From Sneathiella sp. (GTDB lineage Bacteria; Pseudomonadota; Alphaproteobacteria; Sneathiellales; Sneathiellaceae), in assembly GCA_002732675.1 (NCBI GenBank), contig NVRR01000039.1, positions 1-16,241 on the forward strand: a stretch of DNA of 16,241 nucleotides, written 5' to 3'. Position numbers and translations under genes: made by a program. The notes beneath the pieces were generated by a model, which was given only the letters and a program-made list of their open reading frames with translations, did not search any database and was not told where the DNA came from. This document shows positions 7,667 through 14,736 of the stretch, one piece after another; position 1 is the stretch's first letter; every line of letters begins with the position of its first letter.

Positions 7667-8548
7667 TTAGCTTTTTTGAGCGGCTTCCAGTTTGTCCTGC
7701 GTTTTTGTGTCGAAATCGCTGGCATCATGGCGTTCGTGCAGCTGTCCTTCCAGCGGACCCATACTCTTGTTGACCATTCTTCCGCGCTGAACGGGGACCC
7801 GCTTGTCGATTTCATGGGTCCACCGGGCAAGATTTTTGTAGGAAGCGGCGTCCAGGAACTCAGCAGCATCATAGGCCCGGTTAAGGACAATTGCGCCATA
7901 CCAGGGCCAAATGGCCATATCGGCGATGGTATAGGTATCCCCGCAAATATAGCGGTTATCTGCAAGACGGCGGTCCAGCACATCCAGCTGCCGTTTTACC
8001 TCCATGGCAAAACGATTAATCGGGTATTCGTATTTTTCCGTTGCGTAAGCATAGAAATGGCCAAATCCGCCACCAAGATAGGGGGTGCTGCCGATTTGCC
8101 AGAATAGCCAGGACAGGCATTCCGCACGTCCGGCCGGATCTGTTGGCAGGAAGGCGCCGAATTTTTCGGCCAGATGCAGCAAAATGGCACCGGATTCAAA
8201 AATGCGTGTGGGTTTCTCCATACTATGGTCCATAAGGGCCGGGATTTTGGAATTGGGATTGACGTCGATAAAGCCACTGCTGAACTGATCGCCTTCCCGA
8301 ATGCTAATCATCCAGGCATCATATTCCGCGCCACTAAATCCGGCGGCCAGCAGCTCTTCGAGCAAAATGGTTACTTTTACGCCGTTCGGGGTGCCGAGGG
8401 AGTAAAGTTGCATTGGATGCTTGCCCACCGGCAATTCCTTGTCATGGGTCGGGCCGGCGATCGGACGATTTATGCTCGCAAAACGTCCTCCGCTTTCCAT
8501 TTCCCATTTCCAGACTTTCGGTGGTGTGTAAGTTGTTGCATCATTCAT
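7667..8548 (-). CDS. yghU: YghU-type glutathione S-transferase (disulfide-bond reductase)
   Basis: The 293-residue protein is close to E. coli YghU over its whole length: VWKWEMESGGRFASINRPIAGPTH at 12-35 extends the usual thioredoxin-like domain, LYSLGTPNGVKVTILLEEL at 48-66 holds the active-site loop, ESGAILLHLAEKFG at ~117-130 is the glutathione gamma-glutamyl contact, and the C-terminal helical domain contains DMAIWPWYG and ends with LHERHDASDF. YghU binds two glutathione molecules and reduces disulfides and some peroxides in the cytosol. The ATG at 8548 has GGGAG 8 bases upstream. It is transcribed from its own promoter, which carries a palindrome at the start point (8601-8616). Confidence 0.95.
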   Translation of the reverse strand: MNDATTYTPPKVWKWEMESGGRFASINRPIAGPTHDKELPVGKHPMQLYSLGTPNGVKVTILLEELLAAGFSGAEYDAWMISIREGDQFSSGFIDVNPNSKIPALMDHSMEKPTRIFESGAILLHLAEKFGAFLPTDPAGRAECLSWLFWQIGSTPYLGGGFGHFYAYATEKYEYPINRFAMEVKRQLDVLDRRLADNRYICGDTYTIADMAIWPWYGAIVLNRAYDAAEFLDAASYKNLARWTHEIDKRVPVQRGRMVNKSMGPLEGQLHERHDASDFDTKTQDKLEAAQKS

Positions 8549-8600
8549 CTAGGAGACTCCCTGAATTGTGGCGTGTCTGACGTATGTCTTAAAACCTATT

Positions 8601-8616
8601 TGGAACGTATGTTCCA
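8601..8616. promoter_or_regulatory. Palindromic operator candidate in the yghU promoter
   Basis: TGGAAC-GTAT-GTTCCA is a perfect 6+4+6 inverted repeat. Read towards yghU it begins at the last base of the TATAAT -10 box and covers the expected transcription start, where a bound repressor would block initiation. The core GAAC-N4-GTTC equals the Gram-positive LexA (Cheo) box, not the direct-repeat GTTC-N7-GTTC site known for alphaproteobacterial LexA, so the regulator is unknown. Confidence 0.6.
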
Positions 8617-8645
8617 TTATACAGATATGCAACCCCAAAGACCAA
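8616..8645 (-). promoter_or_regulatory. Sigma-70-type promoter for yghU
   Basis: On the minus strand a perfect TATAAT (bases 8621-8616) is preceded at 18 bases by TTGGTC (8645-8640), a weak -35. The predicted start lies near 8609, inside the palindrome, giving a leader of about 60 bases before the yghU ATG. Confidence 0.6.
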
Positions 8646-8684
8646 TAATATACATATGTGGGGGTCAGGTTCTCACTCTTCGGT

Positions 8685-9248
8685 CTATTCGAACGCAATA
8701 TCCAGCGAAACAATCAGCTCATAATAGCCGTAAAGGGCGGCCAGGAAGAAGGCAAAGAGCACCAATTCATGCTTGAAATGATGAGAGTGGAAGAAGTCCC
8801 GATCCCGGTGGTGGAGGACATCCATCAACTCGTCGCCAAAACGAATGGAGAGAAAAGTGCCGATACCGGAGAGAATGATCACCGCCCAATAGGGATAGGG
8901 ATTGAGTATAATCTGGTACAACACCTTGGTGAGGAAGGTGGTGTCGTAATAAGACGCGGCATAGGTCAGGGACAGAATATTTATCAAGATGGCAACGGCC
9001 CAAACGGCAATTTCGGAGATTACCATGCGGATACCGAATAGCAGCCGAAGCGGAAAATCGAGGAGAAACCCGGCGTCGGCGACGGGCGTACAGAGGACGA
9101 AAAAACTCCAGGTCAATAGGGCCGACAGGCCACCGGTAATCAGGTCAAACTCATACACGAGATAGCCAAAATATCCGGCCAGCAGGGCAAGCAAAAGAAC
9201 GAATTTAATAACGACCTGTCGGGAAGGTTTAATGGTAATTTTGGTCAT
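8685..9248 (-). CDS. Conserved hypothetical membrane protein with His-rich segment
   Basis: I do not recognise a named family. The 187-residue protein has about five hydrophobic segments (roughly 13-32, 41-56, 75-98, 118-136 and 161-178), with a conserved-looking stretch TWSFFVLCTPVADAGFLLDF at 46-65 that is rich in turns and charged ends. Between the last two helices lies a segment with six histidines within 15 residues (H146, H147, H154, H156, H157, H160) plus several Asp/Arg, which could bind metal or protons. No good ribosome-binding site precedes the ATG at 9248. It lies 54 bases after the APC permease gene on the same strand, so it is probably the third gene of that operon and may assist the transporter; that is inference. 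Confidence 0.75.
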   Translation of the reverse strand: MTKITIKPSRQVVIKFVLLLALLAGYFGYLVYEFDLITGGLSALLTWSFFVLCTPVADAGFLLDFPLRLLFGIRMVISEIAVWAVAILINILSLTYAASYYDTTFLTKVLYQIILNPYPYWAVIILSGIGTFLSIRFGDELMDVLHHRDRDFFHSHHFKHELVLFAFFLAALYGYYELIVSLDIAFE

Positions 9249-9302
9249 GCTACCGAATATGCTGTTGTTGGTAAGAGAGACAAGATAGGTGGCCGTGGCA
9301 AC

Positions 9303-10907
9303 CTACTCGTCCCGTTCGATTGGATAAGGTTCTAATGTGGTCGTATCACGGCCGATTTCGACTTCGGCAATGTATTTGATCGCCATATGGGCGGGTAATC
9401 TGCAGTGATAGGCATGGGTGAAAGATAGTACGCTGAACACTGCCCCGATGCCCAGATCCCATCCGAACGGGATAAGGCCCGTACCGCCGCCGAAATTGCC
9501 GAAATGGGAGAGAAGACCAAGCGCCAGTAAGTACGGGATCATCCACACCGCTTGCTTAAGATCGAGCGGGCGTAAATCTTTTGAGACACGTCTGAGAATA
9601 AGGAACAGAATTAGGCCGACGACGATCAACACCATCAGGACCTCAATAACCCGCCAGCCACTCCAGTAAAGGGTCCAGGTCGCGCCGATAAAGGCGCAAT
9701 TGCCGACGAGCGTGACGGCGGGAACGCGAAAGTAGCGCGGGCGGTCCGGTATTTGCGAGCGAAGCGCATAAAGCGCGATGGGGCCGACCACAAGGGAGAG
9801 GACGATGGAGGCGCCGTTCAGGGTGACCATTTCTTCAAAACCAATGATGAAGAGCATGGCGGAGCCCAGTATCCAGTTTAAAACCATGGCATTAAAGGGA
9901 ACGGATCGCGGCGAGAGCTTTGAGAAAATCTTCGGAAACTGACCATTGTCGGCCATGGCCATGGCGAGCCGGGCATCGGATCCCGTCGCCACCAGGCCGC
10001 CGCCAAACGGCGCAATTATGGCCCCTGCGTAAATGATACTCATAATCCAGAGCATCCCGAGGGCCGTACCGAGAGCGGCAAAAGGTCCATAGTCATGATC
10101 GAGACTGAGAGCCTTCCAGCCTCTGCTGACCTCCTCCGTGGGGAGCGCCCCGATAAAGGCGATTTGCGCCCCCATATAAATCAACAGGCAGAAAAGAATG
10201 GAAAAGCAGAGGGCGAGCGGAATATTCCTATGGGGTTTAACGGTTTCGCCAGCAAGGTCGATGGCATGCCGGAAGCCGATAAAGGCAAAAATAACGCCGC
10301 CTGTCGAGACACCGGCGAGAACGCCGGGAAGATCAAAAGGCGAGAATTCCGGCGTTGTAAAATTGGAAAAGTCGAACCGGGTATAGATAAAGGCAATAAC
10401 AATAACCGTCGGCACGATAATCTTGATCCAGGTCAGGCCGGTATTGATTTTGCTGAAGAAACTGACGCCCCACGCGTTGATTACCACCATCAGCGCCATG
10501 AACACCATGGCAAGGCAGCTGCCCAGGAAATTGAGGCTAGAGCTACCGGGTTGATGGGTCCAGGGGACCGAGGCCGCGAGATATTTGAGCATCGCCGCGA
10601 CTTCGATGGGCGCCGTCAAGGTATAGCCAATCCAGGCGGTCCAGCCCATAACGGCGCTAACAACATTCCCGTGACTGAAATGCGGCACCCGCGCAAGGCC
10701 GCCGGCAACGGGAAGCATGGCGCTGACTTCGGCGAAGGTGATGGCGAGGAGAAACATGAAAACGGCGCCAATAAGCCAGGAGAGAACGGCGGCCGGCCCC
10801 GCATTCTCGGCGACAAGCTGTGGCGCGAACAGCCAGCCCGATCCCAGCATGCCGCTAATGGCGACGAAAGTGAGGCCAACAAGGCCGATGGAGCGTTGTA
10901 ATTTCAT
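9303..10907 (-). CDS. APC superfamily amino acid permease
   Basis: A 534-residue inner-membrane transporter with about 12-14 hydrophobic segments. The first helix carries the APC substrate-binding loop SGMLGSGWLFAP (19-30), followed by AGPAAVLSWLIGA and the FAEVSAMLPVAGG motif (~58-70), all typical of the family. The overall look (long second half, helix with FAFIGFRHAIDLAGETVKP around 212) resembles the aspartate/glutamate-type proton symporters such as B. subtilis YveA, but the substrate cannot be fixed. The start at 10907 is only 20 bases after the amidotransferase stop codon, with no strong ribosome-binding site, suggesting translational coupling in an amidotransferase-permease-membrane protein operon. 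Confidence 0.9.
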   Translation of the reverse strand: MKLQRSIGLVGLTFVAISGMLGSGWLFAPQLVAENAGPAAVLSWLIGAVFMFLLAITFAEVSAMLPVAGGLARVPHFSHGNVVSAVMGWTAWIGYTLTAPIEVAAMLKYLAASVPWTHQPGSSSLNFLGSCLAMVFMALMVVINAWGVSFFSKINTGLTWIKIIVPTVIVIAFIYTRFDFSNFTTPEFSPFDLPGVLAGVSTGGVIFAFIGFRHAIDLAGETVKPHRNIPLALCFSILFCLLIYMGAQIAFIGALPTEEVSRGWKALSLDHDYGPFAALGTALGMLWIMSIIYAGAIIAPFGGGLVATGSDARLAMAMADNGQFPKIFSKLSPRSVPFNAMVLNWILGSAMLFIIGFEEMVTLNGASIVLSLVVGPIALYALRSQIPDRPRYFRVPAVTLVGNCAFIGATWTLYWSGWRVIEVLMVLIVVGLILFLILRRVSKDLRPLDLKQAVWMIPYLLALGLLSHFGNFGGGTGLIPFGWDLGIGAVFSVLSFTHAYHCRLPAHMAIKYIAEVEIGRDTTTLEPYPIERDE

Positions 10908-10927
10908 ATGTTGTTTCGCATTGCGGG

Positions 10928-11731
10928 CTAATCCAGCCTACTGACAATCTGCCCGTCTTTCACGGCAAGGATCGCGCCGCGCGGCAGCGCATGCCAGTCG
11001 TCATCGCTTAACGGTACACTGGCAAATACGAGAGCGCTATTTTCTACATTCGGAGGCGATGTGACAGTGAGGCCCTCCACATGCAGGTTCTGACGCTCTA
11101 TCCAATGCAGAGCCGGGGCGACTGCCGGGCCGAGGACGCCATCAATTTCGTGCCGCCGGACATCGGCATGAACAAACAGTGTGTCGCCATCACTATACAG
11201 GAAGTTACAACTGCCCAGTTCCCGCATTTCCGCGGCCACGTACCCCAGAACTTCCAATCGTCGCTCGACCGAGGGCATACCGTCCTGCCAGAGCGGCTCC
11301 AATTGATCGAGCAAATAGCAGAAGGCATATTCAGAATCGGTTTCGCCCATGGGTAAATGCCGATGGTGTTTTAAGGTCAGCGCGTCTTGAAAATCAACGA
11401 GGGTCCCGTTATGGGCAAAGACATGAGCGCGGCCAAAGACTTCGCGCTTAAAGGGATGGGTGTTTTCGTATTTAGGCTCACCGTGACTTGCCCGCCTGAC
11501 GTGGGCGATAACACAACTGCTTGTCGTTGGATTGTTCTGGATGAATTCAATCCAGGGACTATTATAGGCTGGCGCGGATTCCTTGATAAGAAGGGTATCA
11601 ACATCTTTTTGAAAACTCAGACCCCAACCTGAACTATTGGCATGGCTGAGGCCCCCATGCCGGGAAAATTCATGTAGGGAATAGCTTATACTAACCGGGT
11701 GGCGACTGGAGACTGCCAACAATTCACACAT
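10928..11731 (-). CDS. Class II glutamine amidotransferase, YafJ/EgtC-like
   Basis: A 267-residue Ntn-hydrolase-type glutaminase. The nucleophile Cys2 follows the initiator Met directly (MCELLAVSS), so the enzyme needs only Met removal to be active. Other family residues are visible: SGWGLSF at 34-40, AHVRRASHGEP at 76-86 (Arg for glutamine carboxylate), ENTHPF at 89-94, the oxyanion HNG at 107-109, and GETDSE at 129-134. It is similar in pattern to E. coli YafJ, whose function is unknown, and to EgtC, which hydrolyses a gamma-glutamyl amide in ergothioneine synthesis; no other ergothioneine genes are present. AAGGGT precedes the ATG. First gene of the leftward operon, divergent from the dioxygenase-like gene. 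Confidence 0.92.
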   Translation of the reverse strand: MCELLAVSSRHPVSISYSLHEFSRHGGLSHANSSGWGLSFQKDVDTLLIKESAPAYNSPWIEFIQNNPTTSSCVIAHVRRASHGEPKYENTHPFKREVFGRAHVFAHNGTLVDFQDALTLKHHRHLPMGETDSEYAFCYLLDQLEPLWQDGMPSVERRLEVLGYVAAEMRELGSCNFLYSDGDTLFVHADVRRHEIDGVLGPAVAPALHWIERQNLHVEGLTVTSPPNVENSALVFASVPLSDDDWHALPRGAILAVKDGQIVSRLD

Positions 11732-11760
11732 ATATTACCCTTATGCTTGAGACAGTTTCT

Positions 11761-11790
11761 ACTCTAATGCTGCCGGGTCCTTCTTGCCAA
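11761..11790 (-). promoter_or_regulatory. Promoter for the amidotransferase-permease operon
   Basis: On the minus strand TTGGCA (11790-11785) is followed at 18 bases by TAGAGT (11766-11761), 5/6 and 4/6 matches to the sigma-70 consensus. Its -35 occupies almost the same bases as the -35 of the divergent promoter. Confidence 0.45.
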
Positions 11791-11813
11791 GGTGAAAAAG
11801 GACTGTTTATACT
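11784..11813 (+). promoter_or_regulatory. Promoter for the dioxygenase-GltS operon
   Basis: TTGCCA (11784-11789) and TATACT (11808-11813) are separated by 18 bases, each a 5/6 match to the sigma-70 consensus. The predicted start is near 11820, about 50 bases before the ATG at 11869, and falls in an inverted repeat. Confidence 0.6.
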
Positions 11814-11817
11814 GCAT

Positions 11818-11830
11818 GCAGAAATTCTGC
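11818..11830. promoter_or_regulatory. Inverted repeat at predicted transcription start of the dioxygenase-GltS operon
   Basis: GCAGAA-A-TTCTGC is a perfect 6+1+6 palindrome, immediately preceded by the self-complementary TGCATGCA (11813-11820). It starts five bases after the -10 box and so covers the expected +1, the classic position for a repressor site. The protein that would bind is unknown. Confidence 0.45.
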
Positions 11831-11868
11831 CTCGGTAAATTTGATCATTAAAAATTCAGGAAAAATAG

Positions 11869-13116
11869 ATGTCTTTCAATTATGCGAGCTATCAGCCAAA
11901 GGGCGACAAGAAAAACTCCGAGTTTTTTGACGAGTTTCGCCAGAAAATTTATGCCCGGCGCCAGGAAAGCGGTATCGAGGATCTGGTTGGTAATATGCGA
12001 GCGGTAGTGACACAGGTAGAGCCCGGAACAAGCATGGCGACGATGGTGGAATTTTATCTGATGACGCCGTACCGCTATTCAGGGAGCTATATCGGCGCTA
12101 CTCATAAATTCTACGTCCTGCATAACACGGCGGAGACACCGGCGCTGATCCTGATGGAGCCGTTGAGCGTGGATTTCAAGGAATATATCCTGCGGATCAA
12201 CAAGATGTATCCGCTCTCGCGCGCCGCGCCGCATACCCGTTATGTCGGGGAGATATATGCGACCCGCGATTTAGCCATGACCCGCTCCGTTCTTGAAGAG
12301 CAGAGCGTCCGCTTTGAATATGCCGAGGATGTGGAGAACCCGTTCTACGCTAACGACGGGTTTCTGTTCACCATGCCCTCCGATTTTACCGGCAACCGCG
12401 TTGGCTATAGCAGCCTTGATATGAACGATCCGGATAGCCTCGGGCTGGGCGGTAAATTTGCGCTTACAGCGGCTGAGCAGGCTGAGCTCGCCGCCGCCGC
12501 GGCGTTTGGTGAGGCCTCGGGGGTTACGTCCTTGTTGCTCGGCATTGATCATTTGGCATCCCGTATTCTGGCGCCGGATCGCGAAGACGCTATCCTCGAA
12601 TTTCTGACGCAGGTGCCGTATTATTTCTGGGGGGCCTATAATATCTCCGAGATGAATTCGTCGACCAATGTCAATCGGAACGGGAGCGTCACTGACGACA
12701 AACACTCGCCCGCCAAGGTATTTACCGCCAACAACACACCGTCTTTCGTCAATTCATTTGAAAATCTGCCCATGCCGACCGAGACATTTGTGCGTAATTT
12801 CGGGCGGCGTTTGCATCATGTGGCCCTTGAAGTGAAGGATGGGGACCATGCCAGCGGCGAGAAAAATGTCGATTTTGTCGTCGCGGCGCTAAGGGAAAAG
12901 GGCATCGCGTTCCTGGCCCATGTGGTAGGCGAATGCAGGGATGAGCCAAATTTGAAACAGATATTCTCCAAACATTCAAAAAATACCATTCTGATCACGG
13001 AATATGTGGAAAGATGTCACGGGTTTGATGGCTTTTTCACCAGAGATAACGTCGCTGCCTTGACCCAGGCGGCGGGACAGGATGAGCAATATCAACATGG
13101 GCAGGTTTTCGATTGA
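11869..13116 (+). CDS. Two-module VOC protein resembling 4-hydroxyphenylpyruvate dioxygenase; putative Fe(II) dioxygenase
   Basis: The 415-residue protein is not a standard HPPD but its C-terminal half shows the same 2-His-1-carboxylate pattern: H228 in GIDHLASRIL, H317 in RRLHHVALEVKDG and E378 in ILITEYVER, matching HPPD motifs of the DHxxG, QHIAL and FEIIxR type in order and spacing. The N-terminal half (about 30-190) probably holds the degenerate first VOC unit, and a low-complexity Ala/Glu linker (~199-218) separates the two. Length fits HPPD-like enzymes (about 350-450). Substrate is unknown; HPPD itself makes homogentisate, and no tyrosine-degradation genes are nearby. The ATG at 11869 has AGGA 8 bases upstream. 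It is followed 34 bases later by the GltS-like gene and is divergent from the amidotransferase. Confidence 0.75.
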   Translation: MSFNYASYQPKGDKKNSEFFDEFRQKIYARRQESGIEDLVGNMRAVVTQVEPGTSMATMVEFYLMTPYRYSGSYIGATHKFYVLHNTAETPALILMEPLSVDFKEYILRINKMYPLSRAAPHTRYVGEIYATRDLAMTRSVLEEQSVRFEYAEDVENPFYANDGFLFTMPSDFTGNRVGYSSLDMNDPDSLGLGGKFALTAAEQAELAAAAAFGEASGVTSLLLGIDHLASRILAPDREDAILEFLTQVPYYFWGAYNISEMNSSTNVNRNGSVTDDKHSPAKVFTANNTPSFVNSFENLPMPTETFVRNFGRRLHHVALEVKDGDHASGEKNVDFVVAALREKGIAFLAHVVGECRDEPNLKQIFSKHSKNTILITEYVERCHGFDGFFTRDNVAALTQAAGQDEQYQHGQVFD

Positions 13117-13150
13117 ACACGCGCACTAACACAATGGGAGACAGCTAAAC

Positions 13151-14728
13151 ATGGCACGGAATATTTTCTACGCTATTTCTATCGGGGGCGTTGTCCTGAT
13201 CGGCCTATTTCAGTTTTTCTGGCCGCCAATTACCTGGTTGTTGCTGGTACTGGTGCCGTACATTCTGCTTGGCCTCTACGACATGAATTTCACGATCCAC
13301 AACGTGCTGCGGAATTATCCGGTGATTGGCCATATGCGCTATGCCCTTGACTCTATCAGCCCGGAAATTCGCCAGTATTTTATCGAGACCAATGAAAGCG
13401 GTCGGCCCTATAACCGCCAGCAGCGAAATCTTATCGCTGCCCGCGCCAACGGGGGCTTGCAAACCCAGCCTTTCGGGACCCAATGGGACATTCTTGACGT
13501 CGGCTATCAGCGCGCCAATCATTCCCTGTCGCCCAAGCATGTGGACAAGGAAAAAGAACGCATTCTGGTCGGCGGACCGGATTGCAAACAACCTTATCTC
13601 GCTTCGCGCCTCAATATTTCGGCCATGAGCTTTGGTGCCCTCAGCCCCAACGCCATTCACGCCCTGAATGCCGGCGCCCGGCGCGGTAATTTCGCTCATA
13701 ATACCGGGGAAGGGGGCCTCAGCCCCTATCATCTGGCGGGCGGAGGCGATATTACCTGGCAAATCGGCACGGGATATTTTGGATGCCGGTCAGCAGATGG
13801 TAATTTCGATGCAGAAAAATTTAGAGCGAACGCCAATCGCGACGTCGTCAAAATGATTGAAATCAAGCTCAGCCAGGGCGCGAAACCTGCCCATGGCGGC
13901 GTGTTGCCTGCGGCCAAGGTCGACGCAGAGATTGCTGAAATTCGCGGTGTCCCCATCGGCAAAGAAGTGCTATCGCCGCCTGCACATAGCGCGTTTTCGA
14001 CGCCGGAAGGTCTGTTGGAATTCGTCGTGCAATTGCGGGAAATGACGGCGGGAAAACCCATCGGTTTCAAGCTCTGCATTGGGAAGCGCAGCGAATTTAT
14101 GGGCATCTGCAAGGCCATGCTGAAAACCGGCATCACGCCCGATTTTATCACGGTCGATGGTGCTGAAGGTGGGACCGGGGCCGCGCCGCTGGAATTTTCT
14201 AACCGTCTCGGTGTCCCCATCGATGAGGGGCTTTCATTTGTGCATAACTGTCTTGTCGGCATTGGCCTTCGGCAGCATATCAGGATCATTGCTAGCGGCA
14301 AGGTCGTGACCGGCTTTGATATTATGGAGAAACTCGCGCTTGGCGCCGATATGTGCAATGTCGCCCGGCCAATGATGTTTGCCCTTGGCTGCATACAGTC
14401 CCTGCGTTGCAATACCAACCAATGCCCGACGGGCATTGCGACCCAGGACAAATCCCGCGCGCAAGCTGTGGATATAGAGGCCCGGCAGGTTCATGTGGCG
14501 AATTTTCACGCCGCGACCATGGAAAGTTTCCGCGAACTGGTCGGCGCTTGCGGGCTTGAAGACCCGAATGATCTGAAACCGCATCATATCCTGCAACGGG
14601 TCGCCAATGAAACCGAGCTGCCGTTTGACGAGATTTACGACTTCCTGGCAGAGGGCGAGCTTCTGTCCAAAAAAATCCACCCCGGTTTCAAGAAAGACTG
14701 GGAACGGGCCAAGGCGGAAGCGTTTTAA
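13151..14728 (+). CDS. Membrane-anchored FMN-binding glutamate synthase-domain protein
   Basis: The 525-residue protein carries the synthase (FMN, 3Fe-4S) domain of glutamate synthase without the glutaminase, GXGXG or NADPH-reductase parts. Two hydrophobic segments (about 5-23 and 27-44) form an N-terminal membrane anchor. Domain motifs: SAMSFGALS 157-165, NTGEGGLSPYH 184-194, QGAKPAHGGVLP 242-253, DGAEGGTGAAP 336-346 (FMN phosphate region), and the cluster motif C414-x5-C420-x4-C425 (CIQSLRCNTNQC) that binds 3Fe-4S in true GltB, followed by PTGIATQ. So it probably transfers electrons to a 2-imino acid or similar substrate at the membrane, but donor and substrate are unknown. GGAG lies 10 bases before the ATG. 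It is second in the operon with the dioxygenase-like gene and ends 8 bases from the convergent ClC gene. Confidence 0.92.
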   Translation: MARNIFYAISIGGVVLIGLFQFFWPPITWLLLVLVPYILLGLYDMNFTIHNVLRNYPVIGHMRYALDSISPEIRQYFIETNESGRPYNRQQRNLIAARANGGLQTQPFGTQWDILDVGYQRANHSLSPKHVDKEKERILVGGPDCKQPYLASRLNISAMSFGALSPNAIHALNAGARRGNFAHNTGEGGLSPYHLAGGGDITWQIGTGYFGCRSADGNFDAEKFRANANRDVVKMIEIKLSQGAKPAHGGVLPAAKVDAEIAEIRGVPIGKEVLSPPAHSAFSTPEGLLEFVVQLREMTAGKPIGFKLCIGKRSEFMGICKAMLKTGITPDFITVDGAEGGTGAAPLEFSNRLGVPIDEGLSFVHNCLVGIGLRQHIRIIASGKVVTGFDIMEKLALGADMCNVARPMMFALGCIQSLRCNTNQCPTGIATQDKSRAQAVDIEARQVHVANFHAATMESFRELVGACGLEDPNDLKPHHILQRVANETELPFDEIYDFLAEGELLSKKIHPGFKKDWERAKAEAF

Positions 14729-14736
14729 TCCGTTTC

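Noticed and set aside
8174..8776. 200-codon plus-strand open frame across the yghU promoter region
   Set aside because: Mostly antisense to yghU and to the membrane-protein end; no ribosome-binding site or homology pattern.
10095..10901. 268-codon plus-strand open frame opposite the APC permease gene
   Set aside because: It is a highly charged, Gly/Arg/Glu/Asn-rich translation, as expected for the complement of a hydrophobic membrane-protein gene; no domain, no ribosome-binding site, and the permease frame is clearly real.
13729..14451. 240-codon minus-strand open frame opposite the GltS-like gene
   Set aside because: Antisense to strongly conserved FMN and 3Fe-4S motifs; the translation shows no family pattern.
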